A program made the position numbers and the translations under genes. 64,000 nucleotides of DNA from Phycisphaerales bacterium (lineage in GTDB: Bacteria > Planctomycetota > Phycisphaerae > UBA1845 > UTPLA1): NCBI GenBank assembly GCA_022360095.1, contig JAKSDK010000788.1:62001-126000 (forward strand). Direction: 5' to 3'. Below the pieces are notes generated by a model. It searched no databases, was not told the origin of the DNA, and worked only from the letters and a program-made list of their open reading frames with translations. Positions 25,258 to 33,939 of this stretch are shown in pieces (the stretch's first letter is position 1; every line of letters starts with the position of its first letter).

Positions 25258-26133
25258 ATGGCGGCCGTTTCAGAATCCAATACGCTTCGGATAGCCTTAC
25301 CCAAAGGGCGCATGGGGCCCGGTGTTCTCGCATTGCTTGCCGATGCCGGGGTCCGGGTGCACGTCGGCAGTCGAGCTTATCGCCCCACGATTTCGCTTCC
25401 CGATTTTGACGCCAAGATTCTCAAACCGCAGAACATTGTGGAGATGCTCCACCTCGGTTCTCGCGATATCGGATTCGCGGGAGCAGACTGGGTCAAGGAA
25501 CTCGGGGCGAATGTCGTCGAGCTGCTCGACACGGGCCTTGATCCGGTTCGCCTCGTTGCTGCCGCACCGCCGTCACTTCTCCTGGACGGCAGGCTTCCCA
25601 ACCGTCCTTTGGTCGTCGCAACGGAATATGAACGGCTAGTCAAGTCCTGGCTTCGGAAACGGGCCGAGTCGGTGCAGGTGGTGCATTCGTTCGGTGCGAC
25701 CGAAGTTTTTCCCCCGGAGGACGCCGATTTCATCGTGGACATCGCCGCCACGGGTTCGACGTTGGCGGCCAACGGTCTATCCGTCTTCGACGAATTGATG
25801 TCCTCGTCGACGCGTCTTTACGCCTGTCCTCTTGCGCTTGAAAGTCCGGCCAAACGGGCTGCGGTCGGAGGATTCGTCATGCTTTTGCGTTCCGTCCTGG
25901 AAGCCCGTCGCCGTGTGATGTTGGAGGTCAACGTTCCGTCCGATCGACTCGAATCGATCATTGAGATTCTGCCTTGCATGAGAGAGCCGACGGTTTCCCG
26001 ATTGCACGGTCAGACCGGTTGCGCAGTGAAGGTTGCGCTGCTCCGTGACGAACTTCCTGTTGTGGTCCCCGAGGTCAAGCGCCGTGGAGGGACGGACATT
26101 GTGGTCAGCGCGCTCTGTCAAATCGTGCCATGA
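25258..26133 (+). CDS. hisG: ATP phosphoribosyltransferase
   Basis: 291 residues, first committed step of histidine synthesis: ATP and PRPP give phosphoribosyl-ATP. ATG 25258 has AAGGGA nine bases upstream. Recognisable parts are LRIALPKGRMGPGVLALLADAG, FADIGFAG-like LGSRDIGFAGADW, VATEYERL for the substrate loop, and DADFIVDIAATGSTLAANGL, the PRPP-binding motif near residues 160-180. The extra C-terminal 75 residues (EVNVPSDRLESIIEILPCMREPTVSRL...) are the regulatory ACT-like domain, so this is the long-form HisG, which is feedback-inhibited by histidine and needs no HisZ. It is the first gene of the operon, after the attenuator, and overlaps the next frame. Confidence 0.97.
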   Translation: MAAVSESNTLRIALPKGRMGPGVLALLADAGVRVHVGSRAYRPTISLPDFDAKILKPQNIVEMLHLGSRDIGFAGADWVKELGANVVELLDTGLDPVRLVAAAPPSLLLDGRLPNRPLVVATEYERLVKSWLRKRAESVQVVHSFGATEVFPPEDADFIVDIAATGSTLAANGLSVFDELMSSSTRLYACPLALESPAKRAAVGGFVMLLRSVLEARRRVMLEVNVPSDRLESIIEILPCMREPTVSRLHGQTGCAVKVALLRDELPVVVPEVKRRGGTDIVVSALCQIVP

Positions 26134-26147
26134 AAGGAATCGGCTCC

Positions 26148-27881
26148 ATGTTGATCGACGGAGAATTACAATCGACGTTGCGGCCTGCTCCCGGCGTCGG
26201 CGAAGTGGAGCCTTATGCGCCGCCGCGTCCGCAGGCGCGGATTGATCTCAAGCTCGACGGTAATGAAGGGTTTTTGCCCGACGGCTCGTTGTTCGATCGG
26301 TTGGCCGAGCAGGGTCCGGAGTTGCTGCAGCGATATCCCGCGGTCCGACCGCTTGAATTGTTGATCGCCGAGCAAGAGGGCGTTGAATCCTCTCGTGTTC
26401 TTGTGACGGCCGGTGCGGATGAAGCGCTGGACCGTATATGTCGGGCCGTGTTGGCTCCAGGTCGTCAGGTCCTCTTTCCCACGCCGACCTTTGAAATGAT
26501 TCCTCGTTACACTCGATTGGCGGGAGCGCAAGTCGTGTCCGTGCCCTGGCATTCCGGGCCGCTCCCTGTTGGCGAAATGATCGCGAACGTTTGCGGCTCG
26601 ACGGCGGCGATCGTCGTCGTAAGCCCCAACAATCCGACCGGCGCCGTCGCGACCGCCTCCGATCTTGCAATGCTGGCCGACGCGGCTCCTCAGGCGTTGG
26701 TGATCGTCGATCTGGCCTATGGCGACTTTGCCGATCATGACCTGACGGCCTCAGCATTGGCGCTGCCGAACGCCATTGTCGTTCGTTCCCTGTCCAAGTC
26801 ATGGGGTCTTGCCGGGCTTCGGGTCGGCTATGCGATCGGCCCCGCGAGGATGATCCGATGGCTTCGGGCATGCGGCAGCCCTTATTCCGTTTCTGCGCCA
26901 TCCATCACTCTCGCCGTGGACTGGCTTCGACGGGGCAGACCGCGAATGTTGGACTACGTGGAGCGTGTTCGGCATGAGCGCATGGAACTGGTCGGTGTTC
27001 TTAACGGCCTCGGTGCGAGCGCCCTTCCTTCGCAGGCCAACTTCGTCCTCGCTCGTTTTCCTGCTGCCGGATGGGTCTGGCAGTCGCTGGTGTCGCTTGG
27101 CATTTTGGTGCGCCGTTTTCCGAACACTCCGGACCTTGGTGACGCGTTGCGTATTACGTGTCCCGGCGATGCGCCCGCTTTCAACCGGCTAACGGCGGCG
27201 TTGGGCACGGTCTTGGCTCCGCAATCCATTCTTTTCGATCTCGACGGGGTTGTGGCCGATGTTTCCGGTTCCTACCGACGTGCCATTGTCGACACGTGCC
27301 TCGCTTTCGGCGCGAACGTCACGGCAGGGGAAATTGCCATCGCGAAGGCGCGTGGCGACGCCAACAACGACTGGCTCCTCACGCAGCGGTTGCTGCGCGA
27401 CCATGCAAAAGAGGTGTCGCTTGATGCTGTGACCGAGTGCTTTGAGACGCTTTATCAAGGGACCCCGGAAGCTCCCGGGTTGCGACGGCACGAACGACTG
27501 ATTCCGAATCGAGCGTGGCTCGACACGCTGAGTCGCCGCTTTCTTCTGGCCGTCGTGACGGGGCGACCTCGTATGGACGCCGAACGATTTTTGCGCGAGC
27601 ACAACATCCGACACGTGTTTTCTTCGGTCGTGTGCATGGAAGACGGCCCGGCCAAGCCCGATCCGGCGCCCGTGCGAATTGCGCTTCGTCGTCTGGGAGT
27701 CGATCGTGCCTGGTTGATCGGCGATACACCCGACGACGTGGTCGCGGCTCGGTCGGCCGGCGTTGTTCCCATCGGCATTCGCGCCCCGGGTGACGGAGAC
27801 GTGTCCTCGCAAGCGCTGATCGATTCCGGTGCGGCGTGTGTGCTCAATCGCCTGGAAGAATTGGAGAGACTGATGCCATGA
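26148..27881 (+). CDS. hisC: Histidinol-phosphate aminotransferase fused to a HAD phosphatase domain
   Basis: 577 residues from ATG 26148, with AAAGGA nine bases upstream; an ATG at 26130 giving a 4-nt overlap with hisG is an alternative. Residues about 20-350 are a class I/II PLP aminotransferase: DGNEGFLPDG, VSPNNPTGAV, VDLAYGDF and the PLP lysine in SLSKSWGLAGLRVG (217). Residues about 360-577 are a HAD hydrolase with all four motifs: ILFDLDGVVAD (Asp 364 and 366), VVTGRPR, KPDPAPV and IGDTPDDV. HisB here has no phosphatase part, and no hisN or hisJ gene is present, so the HAD domain is the best candidate for histidinol-phosphate phosphatase. Such a fusion would do two nearby steps in one protein. 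Cytoplasmic. Confidence 0.93.
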   Translation: MLIDGELQSTLRPAPGVGEVEPYAPPRPQARIDLKLDGNEGFLPDGSLFDRLAEQGPELLQRYPAVRPLELLIAEQEGVESSRVLVTAGADEALDRICRAVLAPGRQVLFPTPTFEMIPRYTRLAGAQVVSVPWHSGPLPVGEMIANVCGSTAAIVVVSPNNPTGAVATASDLAMLADAAPQALVIVDLAYGDFADHDLTASALALPNAIVVRSLSKSWGLAGLRVGYAIGPARMIRWLRACGSPYSVSAPSITLAVDWLRRGRPRMLDYVERVRHERMELVGVLNGLGASALPSQANFVLARFPAAGWVWQSLVSLGILVRRFPNTPDLGDALRITCPGDAPAFNRLTAALGTVLAPQSILFDLDGVVADVSGSYRRAIVDTCLAFGANVTAGEIAIAKARGDANNDWLLTQRLLRDHAKEVSLDAVTECFETLYQGTPEAPGLRRHERLIPNRAWLDTLSRRFLLAVVTGRPRMDAERFLREHNIRHVFSSVVCMEDGPAKPDPAPVRIALRRLGVDRAWLIGDTPDDVVAARSAGVVPIGIRAPGDGDVSSQALIDSGAACVLNRLEELERLMP

Positions 27882-28468
27882 CACGGAGAGTGTCCCAAAT
27901 CGAACGCGTCACTCAGGAGACGAATATTCGCCTTCGACTTGGCCTGGAGGGTGAAGGCCGAATTTCGATCGCGAGCGGGATCGGGTTTCTCGACCATTTG
28001 TTGACGGCGTTGGCTTTTCATGCGCGTTTTGATCTCGACCTTGCCTGTCAGGGCGACTTGCAGATCGATGATCATCATACCGTGGAGGACTGTGCTCTGG
28101 CGTTGGGGACGGCGATCGACCGGGCGCTGGGTACGCGCAGCGGCATCACGCGCTTCGGTTGGGCCTACGCACCTTTGGACGAAGCATTGGCGCGTTGCGT
28201 CATCGATTTGTCAGGTCGTCCTTGCGCGGTCGTCCGCGTCGATCTTCGTCGCGAGCGACTTGGTGATTTGGCCTGCGAAAACATCTCGCATTTCATCGTG
28301 TCTCTGGCAACGACTGCGCGAGCTTCCGTTCATGTAGACGTTTTACGCGGCGAGAACGACCATCATCGGGCGGAAGCGTCATTCAAGGCGTTGGCGCTTG
28401 CGCTACGTCAGGCCGTCACGCTAACGGCCTCCGCTGATGTTCCCAGTACGAAAGGATGTCTCTCGTGA
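27878..28468 (+). CDS. hisB: Imidazoleglycerol-phosphate dehydratase
   Basis: 196 residues from ATG 27878, which shares ATGA with the hisC stop and has GGAGAG eleven bases upstream. It dehydrates imidazole glycerol phosphate to imidazole acetol phosphate. The two repeated metal-binding halves are clear: GIGFLDHLLTALAFHARFDL with DDHHTVEDCALALG, and DEALARCVIDLSGRP with ENDHHRAEASFKALALALRQA. The conserved HH pairs and acidic residues that bind the two manganese ions are all present. The length is the usual one for the stand-alone dehydratase, so the phosphatase domain of enterobacterial HisB is absent. It overlaps hisH by 4 nt. Confidence 0.97.
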   Translation: MTRRVSQIERVTQETNIRLRLGLEGEGRISIASGIGFLDHLLTALAFHARFDLDLACQGDLQIDDHHTVEDCALALGTAIDRALGTRSGITRFGWAYAPLDEALARCVIDLSGRPCAVVRVDLRRERLGDLACENISHFIVSLATTARASVHVDVLRGENDHHRAEASFKALALALRQAVTLTASADVPSTKGCLS

Positions 28469-29082
28469 CGAATGAGGTGGTCATTCTTCGTACCGGCGTT
28501 GCCAACATCGCGTCGGTACAATCCGCGTTTGCGAGACTCGGCGTGGCGGTGCGTCTCTGCGATGAGCCGTCGGACATCGTGTCTGCGGCCTTCGTGGTCC
28601 TTCCCGGGGTCGGCGCGTTCGGTTCTGCCATGCAGTATCTGCAGACCAGGGCGATGATCGACCCGCTTTCCTTGAGAGTCCGTCTTGATCGTCCGACGCT
28701 TGCCATTTGTCTTGGACTGCAGTTGCTTTGCGCGGCGAGTGATGAGAGCCCCGGCCGGAACGGCATCGGCATCATTCATGAGACGGTTCATCGTTTTCAT
28801 CCCCGCGTACGAGTGCCCCAGATTGGCTGGAACAAAGTCAGGCCATTGGACGGGGCCGGTTTTATCACGGAGGGCTATGCCTATTTCGCCAATTCGTACT
28901 GTCTCCGGCAGGCTCCGGATGGTTGGCTGGCCTCCCGTACCGATTACGGTGAACCCTTTGTTTCGGCCTTGCAGCGTGGGCGCGTTCTGGCCTGTCAATT
29001 CCACCCGGAGCTCAGCGGCACGTGGGGTCTTAACGTTTTGTCACGCTGGCTTGCGGGTGAGGACGGAGCACCGGGATGTTGA
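28465..29082 (+). CDS. hisH: Imidazole glycerol phosphate synthase, glutaminase subunit
   Basis: 205 residues from GTG 28465, which overlaps the hisB stop by 4 nt and has AAAGGA eight bases upstream; the in-frame ATG at 28456 lies directly after that site and is less likely. The class I glutamine amidotransferase motifs are present: oxyanion strand VVLPGVGAFGSAM, nucleophile Cys 82 in LAICLGLQLL, and the His-Glu pair in CQFHPELSG. It hydrolyses glutamine and passes ammonia to HisF. PQIGWNKV is the typical HisH-specific segment. It stops inside hisF (7-nt overlap), so the two subunits should be made in equal amounts. Confidence 0.97.
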   Translation: MTNEVVILRTGVANIASVQSAFARLGVAVRLCDEPSDIVSAAFVVLPGVGAFGSAMQYLQTRAMIDPLSLRVRLDRPTLAICLGLQLLCAASDESPGRNGIGIIHETVHRFHPRVRVPQIGWNKVRPLDGAGFITEGYAYFANSYCLRQAPDGWLASRTDYGEPFVSALQRGRVLACQFHPELSGTWGLNVLSRWLAGEDGAPGC

Positions 29083-29831
29083 CCACACGCATTATTCCAT
29101 GTCTCGACGTGAAGGATGGGCGCGTTGTCAAGGGCGTACGGTTCCAGAGTCTGCGTGACGCCGGCTCACCTGAAAAGCGGGCTGTCGAATATGAAGCACA
29201 AGGTGCCGACGAACTGGTTGTCCTCGACGTTTCGGCGACGGCTGAAGGTCGCCTGACGAGGCTTGAAACGATCCGGCGAATCCGTCGCTGTATTTCCATT
29301 CCCCTTACCGTCGGCGGTGGTGTTCGGGCGGTTGAGGACGTCGCGGCTCTGCTCGATGCCGGAGCTGACCGGGTTTCCGTCAACACGGCCGCCGTGCTGA
29401 GTCCGCAACTGATCAACACGCTGTCGAAATGTTTCGGGCGGCAATGCATTGTTCTGGCCATCGATGCGGGACAGACGACACGACGTAGCTGGCAGGTCGT
29501 GATTCACTCGGGCAGGGAGCGTACCGGAATGGATGCCGTTGCGTGGGCGAAGACGGGTGAGGAACGCGGCGCGGGGGAGATTCTTCTGACAAGCTGGGAT
29601 CGCGACGGGACTCGCAGCGGGTATGACCTTGACCTGATTCGCGCGGTTTCGCGGCGCGTCAACATGCCGATCATCGCCTCGGGTGGTGCGGCCCGGCCCA
29701 CCGATCTTGTCGAGGCGGCCCGGTCGGGCGCAAGTGCCGTCTTAGCCGCTTCCGTTTTTCATGATGCGAACTGTTCCGTGTCCAACATCAAGCGCGAATT
29801 TTCAAGCGCGCAACTCAAGGTGCGAATATGA
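29076..29831 (+). CDS. hisF: Imidazole glycerol phosphate synthase, cyclase subunit
   Basis: 251 residues, a TIM barrel. Catalytic Asp 11 ([15 protein letters not shown]) and Asp 130 (IVLAIDAG) are both at their standard positions. Phosphate-binding loops [23 protein letters not shown] and AVLAASVFH are present. It uses ammonia from HisH to form imidazole glycerol phosphate and the purine precursor AICAR. ATG 29076 lies inside the end of hisH and has GGAG nine bases upstream. It ends in a 4-nt overlap with the following fused gene. Length and motifs are fully normal. Confidence 0.98.
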   Translation: MLTTRIIPCLDVKDGRVVKGVRFQSLRDAGSPEKRAVEYEAQGADELVVLDVSATAEGRLTRLETIRRIRRCISIPLTVGGGVRAVEDVAALLDAGADRVSVNTAAVLSPQLINTLSKCFGRQCIVLAIDAGQTTRRSWQVVIHSGRERTGMDAVAWAKTGEERGAGEILLTSWDRDGTRSGYDLDLIRAVSRRVNMPIIASGGAARPTDLVEAARSGASAVLAASVFHDANCSVSNIKREFSSAQLKVRI

Positions 29832-31102
29832 TTATCCCATCGATCGATCTTATGAATGGTGCCGCCGTTCAGCTTATCGGGGGGCGTGAAAAGGCCTTCG
29901 ATGCCGGCGACCCGATTCCCCTTGCGGAGAAGTTTCGGCTGGCCGGGGAAATCGCGGTCATCGATCTGGACGCGGCGACCGGCTGTGGTGAAAACTCGGA
30001 CGTGATTCACAAGTTGCTGCGTGTCGGCCGTTGTCGTGTGGGCGGGGGGATTCGCACCGTCGATGTCGCGCTCGACTGGTTGGATGCGGGTGCGGAGAAG
30101 ATCATTCTCGGGACCGCTGCGGTTCCGGATGTTCTGCGTCATCTACCGCGTGATCGTGTGATCGCTGCGCTCGATGCCGACTCCGGCGAGATCATGACAC
30201 ACGGTTGGCGACAGCGTACGGGTCGCCGTGTCATCGACCGCATGAAGGAGCTGCGCGACCTGGTCGGCGGTTTTCTCGTCACGTTTATCGAGCGCGAAGG
30301 CCGAATGACGGGCATCGATCGGCGTCGGGTTTCGGAGATCGTCGGCGCAAGCGGCGACGCACGGGTCACGATTGCGGGTGGGATCACAACGCCTGGTGAC
30401 ATTGCCTGGCTTGACGGCCTCGGTGCGGATGCGCAGGTCGGCATGGCCTTGTATTCCGGACGGCTTGATCTGGCGGACGCCATCGGCGCGCCTCTTGTCT
30501 CTGATCGACCGGACGGTTTGTGGCCCACGGTTGTTGCTGACCAGCACGGTCAGGCGCTCGGGCTTGCGTGGTCGAACCGTGAGAGCCTGCGTGAAGCCGT
30601 GCGCATGTGTTGCGGCGTTTATCATTCTCGTCAGCGCGGATTGTGGGTGAAGGGCGCGTCATCAGGCGCTACGCAGGAGCTGCTGCAGATCGCGCTTGAT
30701 TGTGATCGCGACTGTCTTCGGTTCACCGTTCGACAGCAGGGCCCTGGTTTTTGTCATCTCGGCACGCGAACATGCTGGGGGCGTACCGGTGGGATTTCGG
30801 AGCTTGCGGGCCGGCTTCGGACGGTGCGGGAGATTCGGCCGACGAGTTCGTACACCTGTAGGCTTTTCGACGACCCTCAACTGTTGCGTGCCAAGCTGAT
30901 CGAAGAAGCCGGGGAGCTTGCCGATGCGATCGATCGCGGTCATGTGATCTCGGAAGCTGCCGATTTGATCTATTTCACGCTTGTTGCCGCGACACGAGGG
31001 GGCGCTTCCTTTCCGGCCATTGAGGCTGAGTTGAATCGCCGGGCCCTGGCGGTCCGTCGCCGGCCAGGCAACGCAAAGTGTTCGCGAAAGGAATGTTTAT
31101 GA
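29828..31102 (+). CDS. hisA/hisI/hisE: Trifunctional HisA-HisI-HisE fusion
   Basis: 424 residues. Residues 1-225 are HisA, the ProFAR isomerase TIM barrel: PSIDLMNG with Asp 7, VGGGIRTVDVAL, the second acidic position at Asp 116 (ALDADSG), HGWRQRTG and IAGGITTPGD. Residues about 229-318 are HisI, phosphoribosyl-AMP cyclohydrolase: LWPTVVADQHGQALGLAW, SRQRGLWVKGASSG, the metal motif DCDRD (291-295) and Cys 309 and 316. Residues about 327-415 are HisE, phosphoribosyl-ATP pyrophosphatase: SYTCRLF, EEAGE (359-363) and EAADLIYF. HisI-HisE fusions are common, but the added HisA head is unusual. One chain would perform steps 2, 3 and 4 of the pathway. ATG 29828 shares ATGA with hisF and has AAGGTG upstream. 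Confidence 0.94.
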   Translation: MIIPSIDLMNGAAVQLIGGREKAFDAGDPIPLAEKFRLAGEIAVIDLDAATGCGENSDVIHKLLRVGRCRVGGGIRTVDVALDWLDAGAEKIILGTAAVPDVLRHLPRDRVIAALDADSGEIMTHGWRQRTGRRVIDRMKELRDLVGGFLVTFIEREGRMTGIDRRRVSEIVGASGDARVTIAGGITTPGDIAWLDGLGADAQVGMALYSGRLDLADAIGAPLVSDRPDGLWPTVVADQHGQALGLAWSNRESLREAVRMCCGVYHSRQRGLWVKGASSGATQELLQIALDCDRDCLRFTVRQQGPGFCHLGTRTCWGRTGGISELAGRLRTVREIRPTSSYTCRLFDDPQLLRAKLIEEAGELADAIDRGHVISEAADLIYFTLVAATRGGASFPAIEAELNRRALAVRRRPGNAKCSRKECL

Positions 31103-32409
31103 CTCCGATACTTCATCAATTATCACCCGACGAGTTGCCGACGTTACGTCGCGATCCGGTGGATGCGGACACCCTCGCCGAAACGACGAGTATTGTCGAA
31201 GACGTTCGTCTTCGTGGTGAGGTTGCCCTTCGCGAGCACACGGTTCGTTTGGGCGATCGGGAGCCAGACCAGCCGTTCATTTATGACCGTGATGCGCTCA
31301 ACGATGCTGTTTCGCGGGTTGATGTGGATGTTCTGGAGCTTCTGGAGCGGACAGCCGATCGAATTCGTCGGTTTGCCGAAGCTCAGCGTTCCGCTTTTTC
31401 GTCGATGTCCTGCGAGGTGCCGGGCGGTCGTGCCGGCCATGATCTCGTTCCCGTCGAGCGTGCCGGCTGCTATGCTCCTGGCGGACGGTATCCGTTGCCT
31501 TCGACCATTCTCATGACGGCGGTGACGGCTCGTGTCGCGGGTGTGAGCGAGGTCTTGATTGCCTCGCCGCGTCCATTGCCGGTCATGCTCGCCGCCGCGA
31601 GGATTGCGGGAGCGGATGCCTTTGTTGCGGTCGGCGGCGCGCAAGCGATCGCCGCGATGGCGCATGGGGCTGGTCCGGTTCCGGTTTGTGACGTCGTCGT
31701 GGGGCCCGGCAATCGGTTCGTGACGGCCGCGAAGCAGATTGTTTCCGGTGTTGTTCGCATTGATATGCTCGCCGGCCCATCGGAGGTTGTTATCGTTGCC
31801 GACGAGACCGCCGATCCGGTTTTTGTCGCCGCCGACCTGTTGGCTCAAGCCGAACACGACGTTGACGCCCGAGTTGTCTTGGTGACGACCTCGCGGCCGT
31901 TTCTTGTCGATGTCGAACGCGAACTCGGTGCTCAGTTGGCGGTGCTTCCTAACCGTGACGTTGTATTAGCGTCCTTGCGTGGAAGCTATGCCGTGATCTC
32001 AGACACGGCCGAGGGCATGGCGGACATCTGCAACCGGATTGCCCCCGAGCACGTGCAAGTCGTGACTCGATGTTCGAAGGCGATGGCTGCGAGGCTTCGG
32101 CATTATGGCTCTCTTTTTATCGGTTCGCGATCACCTGTCGTCCTTGGAGATTATGGCATCGGTCCCAATCATGTCTTGCCGACTGACGGGACGGCGCGAA
32201 GCTTTGGCGGTCTTTCGATCCTGACGTTTCTTCGGTTGCGTACGTGGCTGGAGATGAGCGATCCGGGCGACATGGCGCCGATCGTTGAGGACGCTGTTCG
32301 TCTGGCTCGGATGGAGGGGCTTGAGGGGCACGCTCGCTCAGCCATCCTTCGAATGTCTGAGCTTCGCTCTCGGGCCATTGAAGCGGAGCGTGCGCATGGC
32401 CAAGACTGA
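31099..32409 (+). CDS. hisD: Histidinol dehydrogenase
   Basis: 436 residues from ATG 31099, which has AAAGGA six bases upstream and a 4-nt overlap with the fusion gene; ATG 31093 and GTG 31078 are less likely. It oxidises histidinol to histidine in two NAD-dependent steps and binds zinc. Recognised blocks are PVERAGCYAPGGRYPLPST, VGPGNRFVTAAK, IDMLAGPSEVVIVAD, LLAQAEHD, NRIAPEHVQV, and GPNHVLPTDGTARSFGGLS. The zinc and base residues (Gln and His in QAEHD, His in PEHV, His in NHVLPT) are intact. In most bacteria hisD sits near the start of the operon; here it is the last his gene. Confidence 0.97.
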   Translation: MTPILHQLSPDELPTLRRDPVDADTLAETTSIVEDVRLRGEVALREHTVRLGDREPDQPFIYDRDALNDAVSRVDVDVLELLERTADRIRRFAEAQRSAFSSMSCEVPGGRAGHDLVPVERAGCYAPGGRYPLPSTILMTAVTARVAGVSEVLIASPRPLPVMLAAARIAGADAFVAVGGAQAIAAMAHGAGPVPVCDVVVGPGNRFVTAAKQIVSGVVRIDMLAGPSEVVIVADETADPVFVAADLLAQAEHDVDARVVLVTTSRPFLVDVERELGAQLAVLPNRDVVLASLRGSYAVISDTAEGMADICNRIAPEHVQVVTRCSKAMAARLRHYGSLFIGSRSPVVLGDYGIGPNHVLPTDGTARSFGGLSILTFLRLRTWLEMSDPGDMAPIVEDAVRLARMEGLEGHARSAILRMSELRSRAIEAERAHGQD

Positions 32410-32465
32410 GGAAGTTTGTCGTATGAATGAGGAATCCGTGTCCCTACGTTTTTGGAGATACAACG

Positions 32466-33521
32466 ATGCCGATTGTCGAGAAGTCGGTTGAAGCGACTTA
32501 TGAAAAGATGCGTACGATGCTGATTAACGTCGTGCCGAGCGTTGAGTTACGTTACAAATCCGAACTCGTGTTCGAAATCAACCGTCTCAAGGCGGAACGC
32601 CAGGCGGTGATTCTGGGGCACAATTATATGGAACCGGCTTTGTATCACAGTGTCACCGATTATGTGGGCGATTCGTTGGAATTGAGCCGTGTCGCGGCTC
32701 GCACGGATGCGCCGACGATCGTCTTTTGCGGCGTTCGGTTCATGGCCGAGACGGCCAAGATTCTCAGTCCTCAAAAGAACGTGCTTCTTCCTTCGCTCGA
32801 TGCCGGCTGTTCGCTGGCTGCGGGCATCACGGCCGAGGACGTCCGTCAGCTCAAGGCGTTGTTTCCAGGTGCCCCGGTGGTCACGTATGTCAATACGTAT
32901 GCCGATGTCAAAGCCGAAAGTGACGCTTGCTGCACGTCGAGCAACGCGGCCGAGGTGATCAAGTCCTTTGATACGAAGGTCGTCATTTTCTTGCCGGATG
33001 AATACCTGGCCAGGAACGTTGCCCGGCAGCTTGATCGGCCGATTTTTTTTCCCGTTCGTGGTTCAGAGGGCCTTCGTGCACCGGACGTGGAGATCCGGGA
33101 TGCGATCATCGGGTGGCGTGTGAAGTGCGAAGTTCATGAGAAATACACGGTTGACGACGTGCAACGCGTTCGCAGGCAGTTTCCGGATACGGTCGTGCTG
33201 GCTCATCCCGAATGCAGTCCGGCGGTCGTGGCGTCGTCTGATTATTCCGGCAGCACCTCTGCGATGATTCGATACGTTCGGGAATCCGAGGCGCCGCATT
33301 ATCTGCTGTTGACCGAGTGCAGCATGGGCGACAACATCGCCGCGGAGAATCCGAAGAAGGAGATGCTTCGGTTGTGCAGCGTTCGTTGTCCTCATATGAA
33401 TGAGATTACGTTGGAGCAGACGCTGGCTTCACTTCGGGACAATCGTCATTCGATTGAGGTGGCTCCGGATGTTGGACAACGGGCGCGGCGGGCGATTGAG
33501 CGAATGCTTGAGGTGCAGTGA
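32466..33521 (+). CDS. nadA: Quinolinate synthase A
   Basis: 351 residues from ATG 32466, with GGAG eight bases upstream; the in-frame start at 32427 has no site. It condenses iminoaspartate with dihydroxyacetone phosphate to quinolinate for NAD synthesis. The [4Fe-4S] ligands are recognisable: Cys in LDAGCSLA, Cys in LAHPECSP and Cys in LCSVRCPHMNEI. LGHNYMEPALYH, VTYVNTYADVKAESDACCTSSNA and FLPDEYLARNVARQL are standard blocks. It follows hisD after a 56-nt gap with no terminator, so it is probably in the his transcript and would share the attenuator. nadB and nadC are not in the window. An imperfect hairpin of family 2 lies just after the stop. Confidence 0.95.
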   Translation: MPIVEKSVEATYEKMRTMLINVVPSVELRYKSELVFEINRLKAERQAVILGHNYMEPALYHSVTDYVGDSLELSRVAARTDAPTIVFCGVRFMAETAKILSPQKNVLLPSLDAGCSLAAGITAEDVRQLKALFPGAPVVTYVNTYADVKAESDACCTSSNAAEVIKSFDTKVVIFLPDEYLARNVARQLDRPIFFPVRGSEGLRAPDVEIRDAIIGWRVKCEVHEKYTVDDVQRVRRQFPDTVVLAHPECSPAVVASSDYSGSTSAMIRYVRESEAPHYLLLTECSMGDNIAAENPKKEMLRLCSVRCPHMNEITLEQTLASLRDNRHSIEVAPDVGQRARRAIERMLEVQ

Positions 33522-33538
33522 GAATCAGGACAGTGTAA

Positions 33539-33565
33539 CTCCGGGCAGGGCGGCCCGGGGCTTTC
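33539..33565 (+). terminator. Hairpin family 2, copy 1 (after nadA)
   Basis: CTCCGGGC (33539-33546) pairs with GCCCGGGG (33553-33560) with one T-G wobble and a six-base loop, followed by CTTTCG. It closes the his-nad transcript. The T-tract is weak. Confidence 0.65.
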
Positions 33566-33939
33566 GTGTGTGTGGTGAGTTCAGCGCTGATCGGTGGATT
33601 AAATTTATGTTATTTCTTGACCTGTATATTAAGAAAATGTATCGGGCTGCGTATTAAGCGGTAATGATGGGTGCGTTAGTTTGGAGTGATCATTGTTCAA
33701 GTTTTCGTTTTTTGATTTTCGTCCCTACCCCTTAAGGCTGGTTGGGCGGGCGGCCGGATTGCGATCTGGTCGTCCTGCCCACCGGTTAGGTTATGGTCTT
33801 GATGTTATACGCTTGGTTGCTATGCTTCCTTTTCACGCTGCTTCTTATAGGAGCGGTTAGCCAAGCGTTTTTTCTTTGAGCCCACGCGATTGAGTCATTT
33901 TAACGACTAATTTCATTTTCCAATTTGGAGACTAGAAGA
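33566..33939. other. Structured intergenic region
   Basis: This stretch is AT-richer than its surroundings. It holds a 20-bp hairpin at 33740-33783 whose differences from perfect pairing are almost all G-U wobbles, the mark of an RNA stem. A second, larger stem-loop (ACGCTTGG at 33809-33816 with CCAAGCGT at 33861-33868) is followed by a T-run to 33873, like a terminator or an attenuator for the downstream dockerin gene. No coding frame is supported. Confidence 0.45.
33740..33783 (+). ncRNA. Long wobble-paired hairpin, possible leader RNA
   Basis: The left arm 33740-33759 pairs with the right arm 33764-33783 over about 19 bp with one bulge and four G-U pairs; the loop is four bases. No T-tract follows. 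Retained G-U pairing suggests selection on RNA structure, but no known RNA family was recognised. Confidence 0.35.

Noticed and set aside
32396-32491. Small frame between hisD and nadA
   Set aside because: It overlaps the nadA start region and lacks a ribosome site; the nadA Shine-Dalgarno lies inside it.
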